From NCBI GenBank assembly GCA_963989385.1, contig OZ022514.1, positions 24,655,222 to 24,719,221 of the forward strand: a stretch of 64,000 nucleotides of DNA, given 5' to 3'. This DNA comes from Ctena decussata (taxonomy: Eukaryota > Mollusca > Bivalvia > Lucinida > Lucinidae). Below, piece by piece: positions 11,001 through 23,000 of the stretch. The notes below the pieces were generated by a model. That model did not search any database. It was not told the DNA's origin and saw only the letters and a list, made by a program, of their open reading frames with translations. The stretch's first letter is position 1, and each line of letters starts with the position of its first letter. A program made the position numbers and the translations under genes.

Positions 11001-14000
11001 ACTGAAACTTTTTTTCCAGATGTCTACAGATATTTAACAGTGTCAGGTGGTTTGTGTTCTGGACATGCTTATTCAGCTTATTCCAGGTAAACTTCGTATG
11101 ATTATCATTACTGCAACTTCAGCACGTCCTTTGGAAAGTGCATACCGCTTAATTAAAGCTTCAGCAGGATCGTAGCTTGTTGCTTATATAAAAATCCCGG
11201 TACTACCCAGTAGGACAACGTTGCGACAACATTTTAGCCTCTAGACGTTGAATAAACATTGATTCAATATTGTTTCATGTTGTGTCCGCACTGGGGATTT
11301 AAGAAGTAGTCCAAGTATCTTTCACTTACATGTGCCCAGATGACTGTGTAAAATATGGCAATGGCTTGGGACTAACAAGCGTTCCGATATGTAATGGAAT
11401 ACAGAGAAACTACTATACCACTATTCCACAAACTGCACCAAGGCTGCAATAGATACTGTCAGAGAGTAGCTTTTCCCCCCTAGTAGATTTTTCCCCCCGG
11501 AAAAATGACTATGATTTTTCCATAGTAGAATTTCCCACCAGTAAAATGGCTATATAGTAGAATTTCCCCCCGGAAATATGACTATATAGTCAAATTTCCC
11601 AGGGGAAAATCTACTTTACGCGTTTTTGCATAGCCGTTTTTCCCCTCCATAGTGGATTTTCCCACTGGTAATATGATTGCAGGAAAACACGCTACATAGT
11701 GGAATTTGCTCCTTCTCCAGTTATAATAGTATGCGGTTCATAACTGAAACAGAAATATGAGTATCTGTCCGCAAGCATGTGTCCATCAGGCTGTCTTATT
11801 TTGGTTTGGGGAAACAGGGAGGCATTTTGCTTTTCCATGTTAGCCAAAAACGGATATGGGTGTACGTGGTTGTATGCATAAATCTGAATAATTTTGTGTT
11901 TGTACAAGCGTTCATCTATGCATGCGCGCAGCGAAGTGCCCGGACTAGTGTTCGCCTGTTTCATGCAGGAGTCATGGGCTCGACTCCTATTGGGACACAC
12001 GTCCGATTATGATTTTCAATGTAGTAAACTCTCTACTAATTCAAACATGACTAGACAGAGCACTCGCTCTAACATCTTCCTGTAGCTTACATGTGTATGT
12101 GTACGTATATAATATCTGCGTTGAGAAGAAAACCACACCATCATCATATTTCAATTCTCATATCGACGTTACCCCCGCACCTCAGCGGAACGTATCCATA
12201 GCCGCAGTAACGGGGCGCCGAGCGTCCGTCCACACCCTGCTCGTTCCTTAAATTAGTAATTATTGATTATTATAAAAATATAATTGCTAAATTTGCATAT
12301 TGATTTTTTATTACCTCCCTTGAAGTACCCATACATTTCTTTCGTAAAATGTCTCTGTTCCATTCCGTTCCGTTCCACAAAATACCAATAGCCATTCCAA
12401 ATTCACTAATAGCCAATTTCCCGGTGGAGGGAAAAGTACTATGGGGGAAAGGTGGCTCTATGAGGTCCGGACAATCCACTATAAAGCCGTCCTTCCTATA
12501 GCCACTTTTCCGAGGGGAAAGGGGGAAAAACCACTCTCTGACAGATACACTGTTTTCCCTTTGCCCTAATAAGTAATCCTGACTGACGACTTAATATTAC
12601 ATATTATTTATGTGAGCATTAAAAATGATATATGACACTGGCCCCTTATCGACTTTTGGAAACATAGCTGGCCAGTTGACGTCAACTCATGTGATCCCAT
12701 GTGATCTCTTATGAATACCCAATCTCTGGTGGTAAGAGACCCTCTCATTGGCAGTTACAGATATTAAGTTTGACCATTTAACTGGCTGGCTGATTAATCC
12801 TTACGTTAATGGAGCAAGATTCTGAGGATGAATATACACAGACCTTGCAGAAGCGAGATAAAGAAAATAATAACTTCTTAAAGAAATGTATCGTCACTTT
12901 GCTCTACTCGGGGCACAAAATCCTCACAGAAGCTCACTTGTACATAAAAAGTTAAGCTGTAAAAATAAATACATACTTTATTAGGTAACCATCTATATTC
13001 ACACAAATATGTAAATAACATTTAGCATTATGACAAAATCATGCGAACTTGCATTGCAGAATCTTCTAGTGGACAACTGGCTGTGGGCGCACAGGAAGGT
13101 GTTTAATAGGCGGTCTCTAGATCAAATCAATGAAAATGGTGCACCTGAAAAACAGAATGTTTTATTTCCATTTTCAAAAGAGCTCAAACTAGTACGGCTA
13201 TTGAGTACATTCCCATATGGAGCTGCTGCAAAAGAAAACACTGCCGCAGAATGACGAAAAATATCATCTAAGTAACCCCTATTTCGAGAAAAGTCGAATG
13301 TTTCCAATTTAGAATGCCACCAATAGTTGTATATCAGCGAATCTCAATTATTTTCAGGGGTTCATCGTAAATGGCGTTATAAATGCAATCATCACAACAT
13401 TAGAGAAGCGGTTCGATTTACCAAGTTCAAAATCTGGTTTAATAGCTAGCTCCAATGACTTTCTGGCTTTCTTCCTTGTATTGGTGATCAGCTATTACGG
13501 CGGACAACGGAATAAGCCGAGGATGATCGGTATTGGAATACTGGTACTCGGCATAGGCTCCTTTATTTTCTCTATTCCACATTTTGCGACAGGACTTTAT
13601 AACTACAAAGGGTCTGGTAAGATAAAGTATATTTCCTTTTTCATCATAATTATTTTGCATTTAGCAATTACAGCAGCGGCAAATCCATAATTAAAACAAA
13701 TTTCTTACGGGTGTAACGTACAGAGACGGCGTTCAAAGTCAAAGTGCTTATACATTGTATTCGCTTTCTTACGGCGAAATCAACGGACGTAATACACGAC
13801 TGAAAGGAAAGGATCAGTTTGAACTTAAGTTTATGAGATTTCATCGACTTCCAGAAAAGTGCCTCGATTACAGAAAATTCAAAAATTGCAAAATATGGCC
13901 CATGTAAATGATCTGGGCATCAACTTTTTGATTTTTTTGTTGTCTGAAACTTAGATCCTTCGTAAAAAATGTTGAAAAAAGAAGAGGGAATTCTTGGCCA

Positions 14001-17000
14001 CTGGCGGTCAAATTATGGGCTGCTGAAGTGGGTATATATTATTGAAATGTCTATGGGGAAATATCAGCTGCTCCTTTAAATATATGAGCAGTGTAATTGT
14101 ACAAAATTCAAACGACTTATCTCTCCATCGAGAGATTTTGCTTTCTTTTTCTATGGAACTTTTCCAAGAGAGCCCTGACACCCTTTAATGAAGTTTCTCG
14201 ATACTTCTGTGTTCGTTCCCGTGTACGTTTCCATTACAGATTTTATTTCTTTAGGACAGTAAAATAAATAAAGTTATTTGATATCTGTGTAAAGAAAAGC
14301 ATTATATTTTGCGTGGATTTCAGATCTCAAAGATTTTGAGAACGTTTGTAAGTCTCAAAATGGAACTACGACATGCTCTTCGTCAGAGGGAAAGACTTCT
14401 ACAATCCAAAATTATTTATATGTGTTCATGCTTGCCAATGCGTTGCATGGCGCAGGTTCAACACCGATGTATACTCTAGGAACTAGCTTCATAGACGAAA
14501 ATAGCAAGGCCGAGGAAACACCTCTTTATTTGGGTAAGAAATATTTTCATTCGTGATTCGTGGCATTGAATTGGTGCGTCCTATTAAATTCAGAAAAATG
14601 TTTTAGGCAGCGCAGATCTTCCCTGAATCCACACAAGTTACTCAAAATTTCACCAGCCTCCTTTTAGATGTCTTGAATATCTACCTTCAAATTCGTATCA
14701 AACTGCCTAAAAAACGTAACACAAGCTGATGTTCATTGGGCTAGGTGACGATACAAACAATATATTAAATGCCTTTATATGTAACAATGCAAGCAACGCG
14801 GCTATACAGATTGTTAAAGTGTAAAACTCCAAACCTCTGTTGTCAAACTGGCTGCTTTGGATGAACAGTTGACTTTGCTCGGCCCGTTGTTTTAAGAGAA
14901 AAAATAATGCAGTCTGATTCCTACATTATCTGAAGAAACTGCCGAAAATATTGTCTGCTCTAAGTCTGAAAGAATAGCTCTCTACACACTCAAACATAGA
15001 TATGTGAGATGCCTATTTTATGTTTTCACCAGGTATAATCTACTGTATGGGGGCTCTAGGCGTGGCTGGAGGATATATGGGCGGAGGACAATTTCTTAAT
15101 ATATATACTGATATAGACAAACTAGACACTCAAAGGTAATATTCGTATGACCTATCGTATTTGGTGCATGGACTTAAGGGCGATAAAGATGGCTGTCAAA
15201 ACTTGAAAGGATAGCTGCCGACATAACCCGAACGAAAACATCCCACGGCGGCTTTTGCCGAAATAACCCGAACGAAAACATCCCACGGCGGCTTTTGCCG
15301 AAATAACCTGAACGGAAACATCCCACGGCGGCTTTCGCCGAAATAACCCGAACGAAAATATCCCATGGCGGCTTTGCCAAAATAACCCGAACGAAAACAT
15401 TACAAGGCGGCTTTGCCGAAATAACCCGAACGAAAACATACCACGGCAGCTTTGCCGAAATAACCCGAACGAAAACATTCCACGGCGGCTTTGCCGAAAT
15501 AATCCGAACAAAAACATCCCACGGCGAAAGCCGCCGTGGGATGTTTTTGTTCGGATTATTTTGGCACAGTGAACGCAGCTAATAGGTGCAGGGTGTGCAA
15601 TAATAAACTGCAGCTGATAAATTGCACGGCCGAGACGCACTACTTGTACATGCACATGCATTCCACATTTAAGGCCAAGATTCGTTTGAAAATGGCTAAA
15701 ATTCATAAAACTGTTTAATAAAGGGCATATACATCAGCCACGAAGCAGCAAAATGGCTCTTTTTTGTGGACAGGAAATGTCCTAACTATATATTTTATGG
15801 AAATTTAGGGCTGAATTTATACAAGTCTTAAATCAGTAGTCCTGCTCAAAATGAGCCATTCCATTTATTATTTTAAAAGACTGTAAACTTACCTTCTAAG
15901 CCTTTTAGAAAGCTTAAACACTTTTAGGCATGCTCAATTGGTGTGTAAACCGAGTGAGTAAAACAGACACTGTACATGCTCCTGTGTGTATTGACTTTTT
16001 CGGGTCACTAAAAATAAAACAGGCTAACGCTAAAACCAGCAGTATCATTCCCACTTGTAAATGAGTCCTGAAGTGAATGGAAATCAGAGTTATAATGGTT
16101 TTACTTTCATAAAAACATTCTATACACAGATTTTGAGAATATGAAATTTGGACAGGATTAGTGCTTTAACTGAAAACGCCAGAGGCTTCTGAAATGTACA
16201 TTCACGAGCACATTAAACAGTTAACACTCTTCTATATTTACAGTGTGGACATAACACCTATGGATCCAAGATGGGTGGGTGCATGGTGGATCCCGTTTCT
16301 AATATGCGGCGTAATAATGTTCTTAATAACGATGCCTATGTTGGGATATCCTAAGAGAATGCCGGGTATGTATGTCATATTATATGTGTACTGTACATGG
16401 ATCATACGTAATAAACTGAAGCGTGAGCCTATATTCTAAGAATTCTGACAGGAAGAATATTTTATAAAAATGAACAATTGGTTAAGCTGAGCAAGAACTT
16501 AAATGTCACTGTCAGATCGACAAATATTCAGAAGTTTAGAAAAGCTGGAAGCAACGCTGAGCGCACAACTCTTCCAAGCATACGTTACCTGAAGAAGAAA
16601 CGAATGGACAGCAGCCTGGCTGATGGAATCAAGAAAAAACACCTTTCGATTTGCTATATGCAGCTTGGTAACATGGGTAAGGTGAGAAAATAAATACAGA
16701 AAAAGGAAATAAGCAAAAACTTCGGGAAAAAACTAGGGCGGGCAAATGTTTGACACTTGTAAATATGGTATTTGTTTTATTCTTTTATTTCTTCAGGTAG
16801 TGCCAGATTGCAACTGCAAAGGAAGTCAGAAACTTGTAACACGAAAACTGATGACGCTGTAATGAAACAGGATTTCGGAAAGAGCTGGAAAGACTTCCCT
16901 AAAGCTATGCTCAACCTTGTAAATTTAAATATTGCAATGATATATCGTTATTCTGATTAATGAAACTCTCTGTACCCAGTTTGATAGGATGTCGTTTTTT

Positions 17001-20000
17001 TTTTTTTTTTTCTTTTTTTTATTGAAAGAAAACAATGCATAACCGTGATCATGATCTAAATGCTTATAACCCACTTCTTTCATTTTATTCACAGAACGAA
17101 TATGGTTTAGGTCTAGCTCAGATTAACGTTATGTCCTGAAAATGTTTTGAGCTGAACTTGATCAATAATTAAGCCAACAAAATGTTTTTGAAATGTCTCT
17201 ACGTGCAATGGTTGTGGTCAAATATCCAAACTGCTTACTCCAAAGCAGAAATGGTGGTGGGAAATCTTTAAAGCTGTTTTTGACGCATTGGTATTTCTAA
17301 CAGTTAAGGCATTTTGAAAGTAGAGAGGCGGATCGTTAAATGTCCCTTATAAGTAATTAATACGAAATGAAGTTTTGATATCGCTAGTCATTGACCGAAC
17401 GCCAAAAAACGTAAAATGTGGCTCCCCCATCAAAAAAACGTGTTTTCCGTTGCCATTTCAAATAGCAATTTGAAAATTATCCCTTTGGTAATTGAACTGC
17501 AATATTAGAAAGGTGGTCTGAGTTTGGCAAATACCGGTGCACCAGATTGAAACGGTGCGTGTTATAGATAAAATGTTGACTTTTTCCATTTAATATAGAA
17601 GATGCATTGTTGAAAGTCGTTTCTTTCCAGGCTCGAAACCCAACATTTTTGTTCCTCTCCCTGAGTGCGTGCACGGAAGGCATGATAATCAGCGGTGTTG
17701 CCACTTTTGGAGCAAAGTTTCTACAAGAGAAATTTAATCTTCCAGCTGCTCTTGGGAGTTTTGTGATGGGTGAGATATGGTTAACAATTATTCAGTTTTT
17801 GCGTCGTGAATCCGATAAAAGCTTATTATAATGTTAAATTAAAATCCTAAAAAGTTCCTTCAAGAGCAGAGAATACATACAGAAGTAGGAACATGGGCCA
17901 GACTACGTAGTTTCGGCTAATAAAGCCTCGTCAGTGACCCTGACAATATCTGGTGTCGAAACCAGAAAAAAGCATACTGTAATTTCTTAATTTTAATTGG
18001 ACAGTCGATTCAAAGACTGATTAGTTTCAAAATGATCCAAATAATATAAAAGACGATGATTTAGAATAATAGTCTGAATCGATCTCAAATTTTAGATTTC
18101 TCAGAATCTCTCCTTTGATCTCAAAGGATGTAAATAGAATATAATCTGCACTATGGATGATGTACGGGGAGACGCTTTACGGCCGCCACACGGCACATCG
18201 CAGCTTTTCCGTTCCGTAAACTTAATTCATTTTATGTGCTCGGTTCGTATGGTGCATGCATGTATTTATAATACCATCTCGACATTGCAAGGCCAACGTA
18301 AAGAAATTCTTCTGGGGCCATATTTATAAAACCACTTAAGTGGTTGCTATGCTGTTGCTAAGGCTGAATTTCTAATAAGGAGATTCCCTACAAATATGAA
18401 ATTTCTCTGGAGGAACAGTCTTAAAACTCTTTCATAGTTGTAGGGAATTTCCTTCATAGAAATCTAGCCCCTGGTCGAGAGCAAATGGAATTTCTAGTAG
18501 ACACCAGTACTTTGAACTTGAAACTATTTGGTATCTTTTCGCTCGGAGTGTTTCTAAGGTATTCAATACCACCGACAATATTAAGATACAGTGGGGACAT
18601 GGAGGAGACCCGAGCTGGATTCATAAGAAAAGAAATTCAATTTGTCTGTGTGTGTATCGCCGTGAATAAGTCACAAAACGAATCGACCCTTCGGTATTTA
18701 TACCTCGACCTATCATTTACAAGGGCTGTATTCAGTTTTTGAGCTATTCGAGGGAATATTAGTAGATTCTATGATAGGGTTTTGGTCGAGACAGTAATGT
18801 CTCAGACTAGGTTTCAGGTAATTTCGTTCCATCCGAGGCTGGCCGAGTATGTGTTTCATCTGACAACGGGCCTGAGGGAGTATGTTAAGTAGCTTATATG
18901 ATAAGCTTTTGGCCGAGACAATTAAGTCTCAGACTAGGTTTCAGGATATTACGCCCTATCCGAGGCTGGCCGAGTATATGAGTATCATCTGACAACGAGC
19001 CTGAGATTTATTTTTTGAGGTTTCAAAGTCATAACTGTTTTTGTTTCACCCATTACAATTATTAAGTGAAACAGAATAGCTCATGTTGAATTTACAACTT
19101 TCCTGACTTGGTATTCTCATCATAAAATAGCCGGGCCGCGTAGCGCAGTCGGTAGGGCACCTGACTTGAGTTCGATACCCGGTCCGGCCACTTACTTTCA
19201 TTTCCGCTTCCGCTGATTCAAGAAGTTACTGGTGAAAGTAAGTGCACTTAGTACTGGTTAACCGCTAATGGGGTCTAAGCCTGCTGTTTACCGTGAACTT
19301 TAAACACCAACACAACAACAACAAATATCTACTTGTTCTAGGTTGTATAACGGTTCCCGGCGCTGGTGGCGGTATGTTTCTTGGAGGTTTCCTTGTCAGG
19401 AACAGGAAGTTAAAGGTCAAAGGGATAATTAGAATGAATCTTGTTGCTGCATTCTTAGCTCTGCTCCTAGGCTGCGTCTTTCTCCTCCAGTGCCCAAGGC
19501 AGAGTATCGCTGGGGTAACAACAGACTATATCTATGGGAGGTACTTTGTTTAAATCAAGTTCAGAAAAAAAATCTTTAACATGTAAAGTGGAAACGGTAT
19601 CAAGATGATGACAAATATACTCAAAATATTATTAAGGGGTCAAACTTTTACCCTTCGATTTCTGGAACATTTCAAACATTTGGTAAAATAAATTATTTCT
19701 ACCTTCCATTTTATTCATTTTGCAAGTTTTATACACATGAAGTTTGAACCTATAGCCCTTGTCTTGACCAAGCTTAAGTCCAGGCTTTAAATCAAACTAA
19801 CCCTAAAATGAAAGTGGCTTGAATTCCAATACAGAATTATTAGTGTGTCAGTTTGGTCGGACATAACTTCTAAAACTGCTATGAGTTTTTAAACTTGTTA
19901 CAGCTTGCTGACCCTAAAAATGATTAAATTTGATAACTATCGTGCAAGTTTGCAAACAAATCATGAATTGGCGAAATCGAAAATTTTGATGAATTTTCTC

Positions 20001-23000
20001 CTTATGGACTTCTGACCACTTTGATTTTGAGGGTAGTGTGAATTGAAGTCTGGACGTGCTCAAGACAAAGGCTATAATTTCAAACTTCATGTGTACAAAA
20101 AATGTGTACAAAACTTGCAAAATAAATGAAATGAAAGCTAGACCAAATGTTTGAAATGTTCCAGAAATCGCAGGGTAAGGTTTGACCCCTATTTATTTTT
20201 TTCGAGTATAAGTTCAAAGCTATTTTCTGATCATCTCATTTAGTCGATCAGTAGACGGAAGCTTTTCACTCCCGACAATCCCAAAAATGTAGATCCATCG
20301 TACACTCTAATGCACTTTGTTACATTTTCGTCGTCCAAAGAGTATTACTATGCACCCAAAGCAAGCGCAATATGTAACACAAAACAGATGTCAGCCAATG
20401 AGAACAAGGATGTCGGGTTTTTCGACAGTATATCACAGGATATATTGTCACAATTTTGACGTTATCCAATAAGACGTCGCGTTACAATCGAAAGTGAATT
20501 GACAAGATTATTCCCCATTTGTTTCAATCCTGTCTACCCGCAGGGATTTTTTTATTTATTTTCAGTGAACGATCAGGGCCGCATGAACTGCTACACTCTT
20601 GTAATGCTGACTGCGGTTGTTCACCAGGATCATATCAACCAGTGTGTGGTATGGATGGTGCTATTTATTTCTCCCCGTGCCATGCTGGGTGCAGTGATGA
20701 TAGTCAGATGATGCAGGGACCTATGGGGCTATTTGTGGTAATCTACATTACATACCCACTGAGCCAAAACCAAAATGGAAAATCAGAGAAACAGTCGTAT
20801 TATTCCATATTGTAATGAAAAATGAAAACATTACTTTTAAATCGCTCTGCACTAAAAACAGTTCGTATCTAAATACAACGGAAACATAATATTATCATTG
20901 GAGACAACAATGTCCTCAATTAAAAGCCTATTGTTCCAATGAGGTGATCGTAGACTCATTCATTCTAGTTTACGTTTCAGTTACATTACATGACAAATGC
21001 GGTAGATTCCACTTTAGCGGTCCCCGGAACTTTTCACATCTTCAACTGCGCATCGTCTACTGCGCATAAGCCCAGTGGCAACTGAATTGTGTAGCAGGAG
21101 TGTAGGGGCGGCAGCCCCCATCAAGAAATGTTAAAAAAAGAAAAAAGAATACATCAATTATGCCAGCAAAACTTACTACCAATTCCTGGGACCGCCAAAG
21201 TGGAAGTGTTCCGACAAATTTTCTTATTTTTCTCGAATGGGCTTTCACTACGCTATATTTTCCCTAAAACTTCCATTAGTTTAACTTCTGTTATCCTTTT
21301 CTTTGCAATTTTTGTCCTTAAAAACATAAATTCCAATTCTAGTGCTCAGTCTTCGTAGTCCTACCAGTGGTAATAACATTTATCACAGATCATTATAAAA
21401 AGTGCTTCAACCTTAACTTTTGATGGTATATTGTGGGTTTATATTGTCATATTGTGTCAAATAACTGGAAAAAGTAAGGGGCTAAACTATTTGAAAAAAA
21501 AAAACAAAAAACAACAACAGCATATTGCTATACAAATACAATTTTCCTTTTCTGCTTTCTCGTTGAGCGATAGATAATAAACAGAAGCGGGGCAATGAAT
21601 GGGGTCACACGCCAGAATATTGTATAGAAGTATGTCATTTTAGTTGCCAACCTTTATTTTAAACCTTTTAATGTGAAATTCAGGGATCCTTTGTTTGTTT
21701 AAAGTTTGCTAATTATGATCATTTACAAAACGTTCGTGGGATGCTTGAAGCGATACGTCACGTAAAATATTCCATGCTGATAGAGCATTGGGGCTTTTAA
21801 AATAGCAAACAACCTTTAAAAAAAATGATACATCTAAAGTAATTACCGAATTGTCAAAACATGGAACATGTTGACTTTACAGTGCTGTATTGTGTGTATA
21901 TAGAGAAGACTGCCACTAAAACAGCAGTCTGATCTGGAGCTGCACCTTTTGGTCAGAACTACCTGCCTTGCTTTTTATGATAACAAGAATTTATATGTCA
22001 CGTAAACAAACACTATTTTGTAATTTTATTTGACAAAGCAGTATAAGTAAGACAAGCTTATTTGTATGGACAATATTTTAGGGAGTTTTAATTCATTCGA
22101 TGTGATTTCCTGTTTTTTCAGATGTATAACAACTGCAGTTGTGTTGCAGAAACGCTTATGTATAGGAGTGTCTTGCAAGAAAACTCAACTGAGACAACTA
22201 CAGTTCCTACCACAACACCAGATGACATTTCAACCATTACACCGAATATTACTATGAACGCTACAGGGCCACCAATAGGAGCATTCCAAGGCATATGCAT
22301 GTCAGATTGTAAACTGTTGTATACTGTGGCACCGATTCTATTTTTAGGCATGCTTCTTACGTTCATGACGTGCTCACCAGTACAGACTGCTACTTTAAGG
22401 TATGTTTGGTAATTTTCATTTGTTTGCTATTTATGTAGTGTGAGCATTTACAGGAATAGCGTGCTTAGTGTGATTTTAAACTGCACACTTTCTTCGAGTT
22501 GGAGTCTATTAAAACCCTTTTGAAAGAATTATGGTTTATTAGACTGATTTGGCCAAACACTGTCTTACGAAAGTGCAGGCTCGTAGTTTCCTGCTTATTA
22601 TCATTAGTGCTACTTTTTTTTTCTTAAAAAAAATGCGCAGTAATTCAAATTTGATGGACAGGCAGGGTTGTTAATTTCAGAGACGCATACATGTTAAGTG
22701 ACCTTAGTGCCATTTTTTTCGAACTTAAAATTTAAAACAATTGATATGGTTTATTTCACAACATTCTTCAACTGGAAAATAATACGCAGATCTGCTCAAA
22801 GGATTTAAGTAAGGTCCATATGTTTGGTAATAAATCAAAGGTATACTTTGTTTTCAGGTGTGTTCCCGGGAACCAGCGATCTCTTGCCATTGGTTTTCAG
22901 TGGTTATTTCTAAGACTTTTAGGTAAGTCGTCATTCATGTGTATTTTAGTATCACTTCCTTGTTCCAAAGGAACTATTCCAGGAATGTATTACACTGCTG

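Noticed and set aside
13030..13254. Possible coding exon just upstream of SLCO exon 3
   Set aside because: Exons 2 and 3 already join in phase with the conserved TM1 sequence, leaving no room for this segment; no usable splice sites were identified.
15152..15706. 184-codon - strand ORF with repeated GMFSFGLFRQS
   Set aside because: It is the translation of a 40-bp minisatellite in an intron; the inverted last unit ends the pattern. No start context or conservation.
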